Positions 9,753 to 19,981 of a DNA stretch of 64,000 bases are shown here, in pieces (the stretch's first letter is position 1; every line of letters begins with the position of its first letter). The stretch covers positions 201,501 through 265,500 of the forward strand of contig WBZZ01001140.1 in assembly GCA_019918135.1 (NCBI GenBank), in the 5' to 3' direction. Origin of the DNA: Paulinella micropora. Taxonomy: Eukaryota; Cercozoa; Imbricatea; Euglyphida; Paulinellidae. The position numbers were made by a program, and so were the translations under genes. The notes beneath the pieces were generated by a model. That model saw only the letters and a list, made by a program, of their open reading frames with translations. It was not told where the DNA came from and ran no database searches.

Positions 9753-10887
9753 TCAAATTTCGCCTGCCGCCTTTCGCGCGGTCTGAAATTCACGGTACAG
9801 CGCTAGACCCTTGGGAAACAAGATTGCGCCCCGGATCCCATGCACAAAGTCGTACCCGCTCGCCCGGTTCAGAAAGAATAGTCAGCTTGGAGATAAAGAA
9901 CGTAGCCTTATCGTAGTCTAAGAATTCGCTTGCCAATAACGCTCTGCCGCCAAATTTCTGGCTCAGGATACTCTTCATGGAGCCAAGGATGGCCAGAGGT
10001 ATGTACAGACCATACAAAGCCTGATTTTGTTTTACAAGGTGTTGCTCTAGTTGCTCGAACATGAGCACGCCGAAATTAGACTTGCTGTCAGACGCCAGCA
10101 GCGATCTGCCATGCCACACGGCGCTATGCCTCCTGATGCTACCAGCAAAGACCCAATCACGATCGGCCACGGACGGATCCCTGTAGCTTTGGCGCAGCTG
10201 GGCCGCCCGGTTGTCATCTCCCCCCGACAAAGAAGTTCCCAGGATGTTGTCGGGGTGCCACCAGATGTGGCCCCGCGGCTGGGAGCGCAGGACGAACAAA
10301 TGTGCATGCCCGTAATACAGCTTGTCCTCATTCCACAACGCATCCATAAGACCGGAACAGGCGGCCACGACCGACTTAATGTTTTGCTTGTCGTATGAGG
10401 CCCGGAGTGCTTCGCACATTTCTTTTTGGAATATTTTCTTTCGGTCCTCTGGAAAAGTTGCCAGATTTGCAAAGCCCTCTAGAAACGGCTCTTGCTGAAG
10501 CCTACGGGTGACCCAAGCATGAGCCTCTTTTTTCCAATCTTCGTGCTGGACTTTGTTGGTCAAAAAGTCGCTGATTGCTCGGCTCTTGCGCCCGCTAATC
10601 TCGCTCACTAGCGTTTGGTAGCCATTAAAATCTTGTAAATTCTGAAAATGCGTGTAGATAGAATCATCAAGCTCTCGATCGTTTTCAATGGTAAGGGCCA
10701 AAAAACCTGGAATCTTTGCATTGGCACATTTACGAGCCACGCCTAAAAGCTCTTTTTTAAATTCAAAGCGAAATGTAGCAAGAAGTGCTCTGACACCCTC
10801 GGCAAACACGAGCTCGTACACAATGGTGTTCCAGAAGTATTCGTTATACTCAGAAGTATTCCGCAGCAACGCCTTTCCTTCGGACAT
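9753..10887 (-). CDS. Unknown protein, about 370 residues, mainly helical
   Basis: The ATG at 10887 is followed by a long frame with normal composition (MSEGKALLRNTSEYNEYFW at the start). It is lysine/glutamate-containing and less GC-rich than its neighbours. Conspicuous segments are GHIWWHPDNI at about residue 211, DRDWVFAGS and a hydrophobic LYGLYIPLAILGS stretch near 305-320. The open frame ends at 9790. A single frame change near the C-terminus would instead give a more natural ending at 9753 (LALYREFQTARKAAGE), which is why I extend the gene. I do not recognise a family. The upstream gap has an A/T-rich leader AATATTTTTTTAAGG before the ATG. Confidence 0.6.
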
Positions 10888-11363
10888 CTGCGGTCCTTAA
10901 AAAAATATTAGCGCCCAATTAAGTTAGATGTTTTTTTTTTTTTGGCGTCCGCAAAAAAACTAAGGCTCCGAATACTCTGGGCGCAGGCCGACGGGCGGGA
11001 AACATTTGGGCTTTTTTTGGGGGGCTAGGGAAACGTGGGCGGGCGGGAAAAACAGCTTTGCCAACAAGCTAAAAAAATGTTTCCCCGCCCGCCAACCTTC
11101 ACCGCCGCCCCTCTCCTTCAGGCAGGAAGAGAGGGTGGGGGGGAGGGGCCGGACCTGTAAAAAAAAGGGCGGGGGCTGGCCAAACAAGGGAGGGAGGGGA
11201 GAACCGGTAAAAAAAAAGGAGCAAAACACCCTTGCAAAAAAGAAGGGCGGCCGCGTCCCCCCCCCCCCCCACAAAAAAAACCAGCCCACACAGATTTCTT
11301 TTTTTCTTGGGTGGCATACTTTTAAAAGCCGTTCCACACCACCCCCCCCCCCCCCTGCTCGGA
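10888..11363. other. Divergent intergenic region with repeated GGGCGGGAAA-type motifs
   Basis: This lies between divergent genes. Copies of GGGCGGGAAA or its complement occur near 10990, 11038 and 11080, the last as TTTCCCCGCCCGCCAA, the same core as in the 9.1-kb hairpin. Runs of C13-C14 occur near 11260 and 11345. No gene seen. Confidence 0.6.
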
Positions 11364-12113
11364 ATGGAACACGTGGCGTCTGCGCTGGTGCCCTTCGAAT
11401 TCCGCGGCAATGACGGGGCGGCCGACGATGATGACGACAGGTACACGGGCCCGTTCGCGCCGCGCAGCACGAAGCACGGACCAAGCTCGTCACCCCCGCG
11501 GTGGCAAAATTACAACGACTACGACGGGGCCGGAGATGCGAACGCGCCGCCAGAGCCGATGCGCCCGCTGAGCCTTTATCCGGGTTTGGACGAGGCCGAG
11601 CGGGAGGACGCCCAGCAGAACCCGGGCGCGGACGAATCTTTCTGCTTCGCGTGCCAGTTCCTGCCCAGAGGACAATGCGACAACAGAGACTTTGCGCACT
11701 TGCAGAGCTTATTCGACGAGTGGGGTGACAGGAGCCCACTAGTAGTGCTGCGGTGTGTGCAGCAGTGGTACCGGCGGCGCTGGCAGGAAGAGTGCAACCA
11801 GCACTGGCTGCTGAGCAGCATACGGTTGCACATCGTGAGCCACCGCGCCATGCCCCCGGAGAACGCTATGCGCACGAAAGAACGCCATGCCCCCGGAGGA
11901 CGCCATGCCCCCGGAGGTTTTCAGAAAGAACGCTATGCACACGAACCAGGCGCTGCTGTACCACCTGGTGACGCAGGGCCTGCTGCGCGAGAACGACGAC
12001 GGGACAGTGCGAGAGATAGACGAGAACAGCTTTAGAAAATACCAGAGCCTAGTGCTAGCCAGCGTCAAACTACAGGCCGGCGCGCAGTCGACTTTACGGC
12101 CGGAGCCGTCCTA
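11364..12113 (+). pseudogene. Unknown protein with CxxC motif, frame interrupted
   Basis: The ATG at 11364 starts an Asp-rich N-terminus (DDDDDR near residue 20). A central block follows with CFACQF, DNRDFAHLQSLFDEWGD and QHWLLSSIRLHIVSH, then a C-terminal block with NQALLYHLVTQGL and REIDENSFRKYQ ending at 12113. The Trp/His spacing and the HIVSH motif look like a conserved small domain that I cannot name with confidence. Between the two blocks a CATGCCCCCGGAG unit is repeated (about 11848-11915), and the frame changes once there. An AATAAA follows at about 12148. A conserved viral late-factor-like protein is possible but unproven. Confidence 0.5.
11848..11942 (+). repeat. Short repeats of a CCATGCCCCCGGAG unit inside a gene
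   Basis: Three copies of CCATGCCCCCGGAG and two of AACGCTATGC[AG]CACGAA alternate within 95 bp. They code for PPE/AM-type units and look like local slippage. Confidence 0.75.
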
Positions 12114-12343
12114 AATAATAGGCCACTTGAAGAAAAACATTGCTTTTAATAAAAAAAACAGGAACCTCTTTTGAGTCTACTCGCCAGGAATATCTTTTTT
12201 TTGGTGTACTGCTGCCTTTTCTCAGTCTAGTGCAGCACCATTTTTTTAAAACTCTGAACAGGCAGAAAGGACGCCGCCAAAACCAAAAAGACTAGAATCT
12301 CCTGACGCGCAACAAAATCCCTACTCCGTGTGTTTGGTCGCTT

Positions 12344-13129
12344 CTAGTCACAGTCCGAGTCACTGCAATCAGCGCAAAATCCCTTGGGGCTTTCACTGAG
12401 CCACTTGCGTTGGACAGGAGCTGTGACCCCCTTTGCGAGCAGATACTCCCACTTCACGGTGCAATCTCGTTCAGCTCTGTAGGCGTCTCCCAACAAATTC
12501 AGCATCGGCAACGAAACTATTTTCTGGACGGCTTCTGCGATGTGGTCGCTGCTCCGCACCTCCGATATAATGCTGTCCAGTGGCAGATGCCTGAGGAATT
12601 GGTGTTTGCACTTGTCATTGTTTTGGTCCAGCGACAAGCTGAGTTCCATCACTGTTTTCCCGGTCCGGATCGTGTGTTTGCAGTACAACACCAAGCGCGT
12701 AGTAACGGGTACAGATTCGCCGTAGCGTCTGCCCACGTTAATGTTCAGCAGGCCGTGCGCATCCAACTCTTCTCCGTTTTCGTAGTAATGGTAGGGAACT
12801 GCGCCGGTGATCCCATATTTCTCAAAACCCCTTCCCAGGGTCACTTGCTCGATCTGTTGGACAAGTGTCTTTTGCACCGCGCGGAGTTCGCCTTGCTTAG
12901 CTATGGTGGCTAATGGCAGCAAGGAGGACTCGAGACGCTTGCAGGTCGTGCCTAGCACGGCCAAGGAAGACGGGGAGTACGAGATGAGCAATTCTAGTGT
13001 GCTGCCCTCCAGCAGCTCGAGCAGATCCAACAAGGAAGAACGACCGTGTGCACGCTTCTGTCTTTTGTTCGGTCGCGCAGCGTTTTTCGTTCCGTCGTCG
13101 GTCGAGCTCGCTGCTCCAAGAAAAGACAT
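12344..13129 (-). CDS. F-box-like protein, 261 residues
   Basis: The ATG at 13129 gives MSFLGAASSTDDGTKNAARP followed by a basic patch RPNKRQKR that could be a nuclear signal. Residues about 30-75 (LLDLLELLEGSTLELLISYS, then LAVLGTTCKRLES) have the Leu/Pro-Ser/Leu-x-x-Cys-x-x-Leu spacing of an F-box, although the canonical start LP is missing. The rest is a mixed alpha/beta stretch ending in an acidic CSDSDCD tail. F-box proteins recruit substrates to SCF ubiquitin ligases through Skp1, and such proteins are frequent in giant-virus genomes. The open frame also reaches a non-ATG codon upstream, preceded by a splice-acceptor-like TTTTTTGTGTAG, so a 5' exon cannot be excluded. Confidence 0.5.
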   Translation of the reverse strand: MSFLGAASSTDDGTKNAARPNKRQKRAHGRSSLLDLLELLEGSTLELLISYSPSSLAVLGTTCKRLESSLLPLATIAKQGELRAVQKTLVQQIEQVTLGRGFEKYGITGAVPYHYYENGEELDAHGLLNINVGRRYGESVPVTTRLVLYCKHTIRTGKTVMELSLSLDQNNDKCKHQFLRHLPLDSIISEVRSSDHIAEAVQKIVSLPMLNLLGDAYRAERDCTVKWEYLLAKGVTAPVQRKWLSESPKGFCADCSDSDCD

Positions 13130-13235
13130 ACCGCTACACAAAAAAGAAGAAGAATATCATCAGTCTTAAAAAAAATGTACAAGGCGTAACACAAACAAAC
13201 CCTTTCCTCCCTTTGTAAATGTGCGTCGTCGGTTT

Positions 13236-13345
13236 TGTGCAGGTGTGTGTGTATAAGTGTGTGACTGTGTGTGTGTGCGTGTGTGACTGTGCGTGTGTGT
13301 GCGTGTGTGACTGTGCGTGTATGTGTGCATGTGTGTGTTGTAGGC
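13236..13345. repeat. GT-rich microsatellite tract (left border of repeat array)
   Basis: Alternating TG/GT with GACTGTGCGTG interruptions. Frames through it are shadows. A second GT-rich tract lies at about 14190-14440, on the other side of the array. Confidence 0.85.
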
Positions 13346-13499
13346 GTATAAAGCTTTATGTGTGTGAGTCACTGCTTTGTTCCGTTGTGTGTTAAAAAGG
13401 GTTGTGACAGAAAGAGAGATATCATCTTCGCACGTCACACGCACATTAATATCGAGCCGACATCTGACGGGTTCACAATGACCAACATTGAGCAAAAAG

Positions 13500-14061
13500 C
13501 CCATTGGGTTTGCCCAATGCTGCCAACATGGGGTTTGCCCAATGATGTCGGCATCGTAGCTGTCGGGCCCCCCCCTTGTACGCAACCCATCGGGTTTGCC
13601 CAATGCTGCCAACATTGAGTTTGCCCAATGATGTTGGCATCGTAGCTGTACGCAACCCATTGGGTTTGCCCAATGCTGCCAACATGGGGTTTGCCCAATG
13701 ATGTCGGCATCGTAGCTGTCGGGCCCCCCCTTTTGTACGCAACCCATTGGGTTCGCCCAATGCTGCCAACATTGAGTTTGCCCAATGATGTCGTAGTGCA
13801 AGTGGTTAGAGGGGGCCCGACAGCTACGATGCCGACATCATTGGGCAAACTCCATGTTGGCATCATTGGGCAAACCCAATGATGTCGGCATCGTAGCTGT
13901 CGGGCCCCCCCTTTTGTACGCAACCCATTGGGTTCGCCCAATGCTGCCAACATTGAGTTTGCCCAATGATGTCGGCATCGTAGCTGTCGGGGCCCCCCCT
14001 TTTGTACGCAACCCATTGGGTTTGCCCAATGCTGCCAACATTGAGTTTGCCCAATGGCATC
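13500..14061. repeat. Array of about six 86-88 bp units with internal palindromes and one inverted segment
   Basis: Units begin at 13500, 13586, 13656, 13743, 13924 and 14012 with CCCATTGGG or CCCATCGGG (palindromic core). Each contains two or three copies of the TTGCCCAATG motif, CTGCCAACAT, GATGTCGGCATCGTAGCTG and a C7-8 run before TTTTGTACGCAA. The second unit lacks the GGGCCCCCC part. Between 13811 and 13909 a segment is inverted, giving two perfect 35-bp arms (13811-13845 and 13875-13909) around 29 nt. Frames across it repeat the same peptides and are not genes. It could be an origin, a centromere/partition-like element, an integration hot spot or a satellite. Confidence 0.9.
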
Positions 14062-14766
14062 GTAGTGGTTAGAAGAACCAACGATCGGCCCCTCCTCCCC
14101 CCCGCTCTCCCTCTCTCTCATATTGGTGACCATATTCACACTCACGTGAAATGACTTTGCTATTTGTCGTCGTATACAAACAGAAAGTTGCGTGTGCATG
14201 TGTGTGTGTTACTGTCTACCCCGTGCGTGTTTCTTGGGCTGAACGTGTACACAGAGAATTGTGTGCGCGTGTGTGTGTGTTTCTTTTGCTGAACGTGTAC
14301 ACAAAGAGTTGTGTGTGTATGCGACTGGTTTGTGTATCCGTCAATGTGTGTGTGTGTGTGTGTTTCTGAGTGTGATACAAAGAGGTACGTGTTCTTACTA
14401 TTTGTGGGTGCAAGTGTGTGTTTACTGTTTGTAATGTATCCATGGTTTATGTGTATCTGCAGAGAGTTATGCGATCTCCCTTTCTATTTTTCTATCCATC
14501 CATCTATCTTCATATATTATCTATCGCATCTCTCTTTTCCTGCACTCCTGCTCTTATTTCTCTCTTTTTTCTAGTTGTGTGCGCGAGTTTAACTGTCCAA
14601 CTGTGCGACAGTAAAAGAACTTACACACATTGACGGATACACACATTGACGGATACATTGACGGATACATTGACCAAACATCACACCTTCCTGCACCTAA
14701 GACATTTACACGCAAATGTTTGGCTGGTTTTCTTTCTTCTTGCTAACAAGGAAAAGAAAAAAACCC
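14062..14766. repeat. GT-rich tract and short tandem ACATTGACGGATAC repeat
   Basis: The GT-rich part at about 14190-14440 mirrors the one left of the array. A partly decayed tandem of a 12-16 bp unit (ATTGACGGATAC) occupies 14623-14674. No gene is seen before the ATG at 14716/14767. Confidence 0.75.
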
Positions 14767-16068
14767 ATGAACGACGGCTCCCTGCCTTCCGACCTTGCTG
14801 TTCCCACTGCAAATCCGCCTTGCTTGAGATCCACGGAGATCAAGTCGCTACCAAGCCTGCGCGAGGTCCTGAAGTCAAGAGTGTCAGCCGGGGCTTGCGT
14901 TGAAGTCGTGCTGAACGCGGGCGCCGAACCAATCAGCAGGGACCGAGTGTCGCCGCACGTGTGGTTTGACGAGTTCGAGAGCGAGCTCGGGCCGGGGGAC
15001 AAGCGCTTGTGGTCCAGGATTATAGCCTTTGCCCGGGCCCGCTGCATGTTCCAGTCTTTTCTGCTGCGGCTGCCCACCAAGGCCATGTTTCTGCACCTTT
15101 CGTCCACGCGGCTGGCCGAGGCACTGCAGGGGCTGGCGCCTGCCCAGGCGGAACCTCGTTTGCGGGGCCTGTGTGCCGCGCCCCTCGACAACACTCTGGC
15201 CAGGGATTGTCCCCTCATGCGCGGGGTGCTAGTTTGTGGGCTCAGCCATTTGCAGCAGGTGGTGGAGCTCCGCCTGACGCCAGCGGACTTGGTGTCCCGC
15301 GTCCTCGGCCAGCACGGCACTGTCGACAAGGTTCGCCTGCACGAGCTATGTGCTGTCCTGGTGTGCACGGAGGCCAGCCACTACTGGTTCGTCCAGCCCC
15401 ATCCGGCCTCGCCCCGCGTCCCGTCTTTCAGTCTGGTCGCGCTGCACGAACGTCTGGGTGTCAAGTTCCTGGACATGTTCCGTGTGCCCGACTCGTCGGA
15501 TTCCGACGACGCGTCGGATCCCGACGAGTCGGATTCCACAAACAACGAGGCTACGGGGCCCGCCGCGCAAGAGCAGCAGCTCCGCCCGGCGGCCCAGCGC
15601 CAGATTTGCAAGGCCTGGACAATAGCCCGCGATACACTCATAGCGATCGACGCGCTCCCGCAGTCAGACCCTTCGACGGGTTCCTTGGGCGCCGGCCCTA
15701 CGCAGCAGCAGCTAGAGTTAATCCTGCTGGAGATGCGGGCCAAGGGCCTTTGTGCAACACATTTGTTCAAGGACGAGTTTGCAGACTACGACCCGTCAGA
15801 AAAGAACAAGCCACAGGAATTCAAGGAGTACGAGAAAGTACGCAACGGGCGGGCCGCTCTGGAGGGCCTGCTGCGCCCCCTAAGCCACGAGCTACGAGCG
15901 CGGGTCGCGGCCTATCGCAACCCAGGCTACCTCCTCCTCAGCGCGTGCCTAAGGCAGGTGGTGGATAATAGTACTCCGGACTTTGTGCTCAGGCTGGACA
16001 AGCGGGAGCAATTCATCGACCGCGAGCTCAAGATTGCAACCCACAAACGGCGCCGGTTGGCTCAATAA
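14767..16068 (+). CDS. Unknown acidic protein, about 430 residues
   Basis: The frame is open from an ATG at 14716, but residues 1-17 from there (FFLLTRKRKK) fall in a pyrimidine/A-rich leader, so I prefer the ATG at 14767. The product starts MNDGSLPSDLAVPTANPP. The first two thirds are helical with a normal mix. A DSSDSDDASDPDESDS-type acidic run (about 15488-15540) follows, then a helical C-terminal third ending in a basic KRRRLAQ. The basic end and acidic run suggest a nuclear protein. The TAA stop overlaps AATAAA. Third codon positions are strongly G/C. No family recognised. Confidence 0.65.
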   Translation: MNDGSLPSDLAVPTANPPCLRSTEIKSLPSLREVLKSRVSAGACVEVVLNAGAEPISRDRVSPHVWFDEFESELGPGDKRLWSRIIAFARARCMFQSFLLRLPTKAMFLHLSSTRLAEALQGLAPAQAEPRLRGLCAAPLDNTLARDCPLMRGVLVCGLSHLQQVVELRLTPADLVSRVLGQHGTVDKVRLHELCAVLVCTEASHYWFVQPHPASPRVPSFSLVALHERLGVKFLDMFRVPDSSDSDDASDPDESDSTNNEATGPAAQEQQLRPAAQRQICKAWTIARDTLIAIDALPQSDPSTGSLGAGPTQQQLELILLEMRAKGLCATHLFKDEFADYDPSEKNKPQEFKEYEKVRNGRAALEGLLRPLSHELRARVAAYRNPGYLLLSACLRQVVDNSTPDFVLRLDKREQFIDRELKIATHKRRRLAQ

Positions 16069-16555
16069 ACAAAAGACAGAGAACGCGGCCAGGAAGTTTC
16101 GAACTCAATTCAAAAGCTTAGGCTTTCCTCTCTTGTCCAAATCGTATTTTTAAAAAAAAAATTTACTTCAATACTGGTTTTCGGTTCAGGAGAGGCAATC
16201 ATGCGCGCGAACAATTCTCGGTGTAAGTAGCCAAAAAAAGTAGACGGCGTGTGTTTACACACCCCTAGATAGAATATTGACGGCTTATTTTCAACCACGG
16301 TTTTCTTTTGTTAAGTCTCTCCCAAAAGACCCCCCCTCTTCTTTCCCTCCCGTTTGCTGCCTCGCGCCACTATCCAAACCTCACTTGCAAATCACTCTCT
16401 TTTCCGTTCCCCCCGCCCCTTTTTTTCCTCTCCCGCCTGTTGTTTATTTTTTCATAATTTTTTTGTTTGCTTTACTTTACATTTTTGTTTTATTTTTCAA
16501 AAAAAGGTGCGCCGGGCAAAGCTTTGTAAAGCAATAAGCCAGAGAAAAAAAAAGA
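16069..16555. other. Intergenic pyrimidine-rich region
   Basis: C/T-rich with T7-A10 stretches. The gene that follows is preceded by an A-rich leader (AGAGAAAAAAAAAGAATG). No gene or strong repeat is seen. Confidence 0.6.
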
Positions 16556-17572
16556 ATGCAAAACACAGCCGCGACAGAAACAAAAGACTCGCAGCACCTG
16601 GTCAACATTCTTTCGCACGTCGACAGTTTCGAAAAGTTGCAAAAAGGAAACAAGACCTTGATCGTCACGTACGGACCCCCCGGAGTTGGCAAGTCCGCCG
16701 TACTCAAAGAATTTCTTATAAATGTCTTCGGAAGATATAGCCCTCTCGCTGATCAAAAGGTCTGGTACAACGGCAACATCGATGACCTGGTCAAGGTGCA
16801 CAGCGGGGATGTGCAGAGCTGGATCCAAATCGAAGCAGAATTAAAAGAGAGAAAAGCTCGAGGCTCTAAGCTTGCCGAATCAGCCGTCTTTAGCGAATAT
16901 GTTACGCGCAAGAGGACTCAAGCATATATTTGCCGCCCGCAAAGAAACACAGGGTCTGGACGAGCTGAATGATACCCTGCTGCAGGCGGCCATGGAACTC
17001 GGCGCAGGGATCTTGTTAGAAACGACCGGTGCGTACGGCAGGGGGTGGGATGCACTGCAAGGCCTCTTATGGGTCTGCTCGCTGGCCAGACAGAAACAGT
17101 ACACTATTTACATCCTTTGTCCCCTAACCAGACTGGACACCGTACAGGAGAGGTTGCTGAACGTCAGGGCCAGCTCAATGCCCATAACTCCGAAGAACTG
17201 TTCCGCAACTCCTACAGTAACCTGTTGTACGAAATTCTGCCCAGCTATCAAATAGTTACAGATTGGCTTTACATTGTAAACAACAATGAAGCAAGGCAAT
17301 GGAACTATCTCCACGGAAATGTTTCCTTGGCAAAGCCAATCTCGTTGAGCGGCGCGCAGAGTCCGCAGACGTCGCAGCTGGTCAACAGACTTAACAAGTT
17401 ACATTTCATACGGGAACTCAGCAAAGGCAGGTGCGAGGCAAGTTCCTGTGCCGAAAACGTCAATGGAGAAATTGGACCCCGAGCCACCTCTTTCGGCAAG
17501 CGCCTGTGCACTAAACATTTTATGCCAAAGTTAGTAAACTCTCTAGGGGTGCCTGCCGAGGAATTTCTCTAG
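16556..17572 (+). pseudogene. P-loop NTPase (kinase/zeta-like or AAA-type), frame interrupted
   Basis: The ATG at 16556 (MQNTAATETKDSQHLV at the start) leads to a clear Walker A motif GPPGVGKS at about residues 41-48 after the beta strand KTLIVTY. A segment with a probable Walker-B-like strand (AGILLETTG) follows. A helical C-terminal part contains NEARQWNYLHG and a Cys/Arg-rich block before the stop at 17572. The order (P-loop, EFL..VFGRYSP, later ETTG strand) resembles zeta-type or other small-molecule kinases, but no lid motif is identified. The signal changes frame about twice. An AATAAA follows at 17644. This gene is less GC-rich than its neighbours. Function beyond nucleotide binding is unknown. 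Confidence 0.55.
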
Positions 17573-17759
17573 TTCCAACTTTAAGCCGTGTATGTCTTCC
17601 TTTGAACGGAAAAAAGAGGGGCTTGGCAAGCCGGACGTTTAGCAATAAAAGTTGTTCCTTCCTTTATTTTCTTTTGCACGATCTTGCAAAGAAAAGACAG
17701 CCAAGCCTAGGAAACTTTTTTTTTAATAGTACGATGTTCGCTTTTTTTTCATTCAGTAG

Positions 17760-18167
17760 CTATAATGTTTTTCTTCCCGTGGGGCCGGCACTGCAGTTTA
17801 TTCGAATACGTGTGCCTGTTCGTCGTCGTAGGCGCGGTGCCGCGGGCACGACCCAGAAAACGCGCCGGCGCGAACTCAGGAGTGCGTGGTCCGCTTCCGA
17901 CACCACGACGCAGCCGCAGGTGCCACAGGTCTCGACGAACGTAGTTTCGGCCTCGCCGCCGTCGGTGACCGCGCTGGCCTTGTCCGCGAGATTCTGCAAC
18001 GTGCTGTGCCAGGGCCCGCTCGTGACTTCTAGCGCGGCCGACGCGAGCTCTGCCAGGTCCCTCTCGGCCTCCAGCGCCTCTTCCTGGCCCAGCCTCTGTT
18101 GTGCCAGATAGTGCTCCAGGCCCCGGACCAACGCCCGGGCCAGCCGGAATTCCTTGTGCTCCGACAT
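17760..18167 (-). CDS. Unknown small protein, 135 residues
   Basis: The ATG at 18167 follows a leader TTTTTTTTGAGGAAAG. The N-terminal half (MSEHKEFRLARALVRGLEHY, then QQRLGQEEALEAERDL) is an amphipathic helix or coiled coil. A CGTCGC motif at about residues 81-86 could bind metal. The last 35 residues are basic. No family recognised. The tail may be out of the true frame because its composition differs from the first 90 residues. Confidence 0.5.
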   Translation of the reverse strand: MSEHKEFRLARALVRGLEHYLAQQRLGQEEALEAERDLAELASAALEVTSGPWHSTLQNLADKASAVTDGGEAETTFVETCGTCGCVVVSEADHALLSSRRRVFWVVPAAPRLRRRTGTRIRINCSAGPTGRKTL

Positions 18168-19981
18168 CTTTCCTCAAAAAAAATGTCTCGCGCCTTCTGG
18201 CTCTCCTTGCCGCTTCTTTGTGAATTTTGGCAAGCCAGTCAACTTTTTTTTTGGCCTGTTTCGGGAGGGGGGGGGGCCAGCAGACCAGCAGAGAGAGAAA
18301 AGTGTAGTGGCACCGCAAGAAACAAAAAGGTGGCAACGAGAGGGAAAGGAGAGTGTGGTGAAGGAGGGTGAGCGATCTCACGGTCTGCCGCCAGCCCCTC
18401 CTTTCTTTTTTCCTTCCCGCCAAATTCTCAGAAAAAACTTCCCGGGTTCACAGGCTATAGCCACAAATTGTGGGTCGCGTACCGGCAGAGCCGGGAAAAT
18501 TTTGCGCAAGAACTTTCAGGGGAGGTAGGGGCGCGCGAAAAAGGCTCGGCCACGACAAGGGGCGAGGGATCAGGGGTGCGTGTGCAGGGGCTTTTGTCGA
18601 CTCCCCCCTCCTCCCTTTCCCTCCCACAGTCGAGATATTAATTCCAACATTTTTAATTGTAAGAAGAGAAAGAAAAGAACAAAGTGTCAGAGAAGGGAAG
18701 TGGAATATGTGCCGGGAAGGTGTCCCGTTTCTACCCCAAACGACCTCCTGCCCGAGCCCAATCTGCTTGGGGGGGGGGGGGGGCGGCCGGTGGTGCCCCG
18801 ACGCCCCCGGCCGAAAACCCTTTCTGTCGGTAGGTAGGTACACTTGTTCGAAAAAAGTACCCTTTGGATAAAAACGATAAAGAACCAGAATAACCAGGAT
18901 GTTCAAGAGGTAAGGTTTTGGATATATTCATTCTCATTTTTATCCAAAGGCCTGTTACTTCTTTTTCGCATCATCAGCATTTTGCAACCCACCATGCCTC
19001 CTCTCCTGTAGGTGTGTTGCAGGCGCACGCTAGATTTTCGTGCGTCAGACAGTGGCAGTGCGCTGGCTGCACCGCCCGCTCTCGGCGATTGTTGTCAAAA
19101 GGTTCGGCAGGAGACTAGAAAAAAGAATTTGTTTGGTTTCATTAAATTAGTTTTTTTCTTTCATGAACACGATTCTTACCCACGGCAGTGGCATCCGAAG
19201 CCGGAGAGACCAGCGCGGACACGCTCACAAGCAAGCCTGCCCCTTGCAAAACGCACACTCGATCTCTGCCCGAAGCGGCGGGTTGCGGTTTGGGCTTTTT
19301 CTTGCGCGCCCTGCCCCTCTCCCCTAGTCCCTTGCCCCTTTCTTCCCCCCCCCCCCCCCCCCGTTCCTACCTTCCCACGACACAAAAAGGGGGGGGAGTG
19401 CCCTGTCCCCCCCTCCCCCTCTATGATGGGGGTCCGGTGAAAGATAAAGAAATCCCCTGCCAGTCAAGCAGCTTGTATCCGAGCCTCTCCCCATCCCTCC
19501 CCCTTCCCCCCCCCCCCTCCTCGCGCCCTCGCTTCCAGCGGCCCCCCTCCCCCTTTGCACGAGAAGAGCAGAGAAAGAAAGGGGGAGGGGGGGTGCCTGC
19601 ACGTACGAAGTCTCCACCCAGCACAGCGCAAGCCGGCCCCCCCCCCCCCCCCCTGTTAACGTCCACCCAGCGGCCCCCCCCCACCTACAAACTGAGAAGG
19701 AGCAAGGGCGAAACAAAGAGAGAGACACGCACAGCCTCCAGAATCGACACTTTGCAGTGCGTGCCCCGCCTCTCTCCCCCCCCCCCCTCTCCCTCATTCC
19801 CCCCCCCCCCCCCATACTCCCCTCCCCCACACATTCCCCCCACCCCCTTTTCCCCCCATCCTCCCCCCCTCCTCTGGCGCCGTACTTGTCTGCTCGCCCT
19901 CCTGTGTGAGAGCAGTTCCTACCTTTTTTGCTGTGTGCCTGTGTGCATTTTTGGTTTTGGCAGACGGTCACAACCCAAACC
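18168..19981. repeat. Longest gene-poor GC-rich stretch: poly-C/G runs and a small inverted repeat
   Basis: About 1.8 kb without a convincing gene. Runs of C13 or longer occur near 19348, 19639, 19780 and 19800, and G14 near 18770. Related stretches with AGAAAAAACTT and GCAAGAACTTTC lie near 18430 and 18507. A perfect 14-bp inverted repeat CCTTTGGATAAAAA has arms 18861-18874 and 18937-18950. Long frames here (plus 19188-19985, minus 19324-20592) consist of simple runs or lie opposite the next gene and are rejected. Confidence 0.7.

Noticed and set aside
13500-14061. CRISPR array
   Set aside because: The repeats are 86-88 bp and near-identical throughout, without variable spacers. One part is inverted and no cas genes are near.
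18168-19981. Several open frames of 60-260 codons in the C-rich gap
   Set aside because: They are produced by C and G runs or lie opposite the real gene at 19982-21644.
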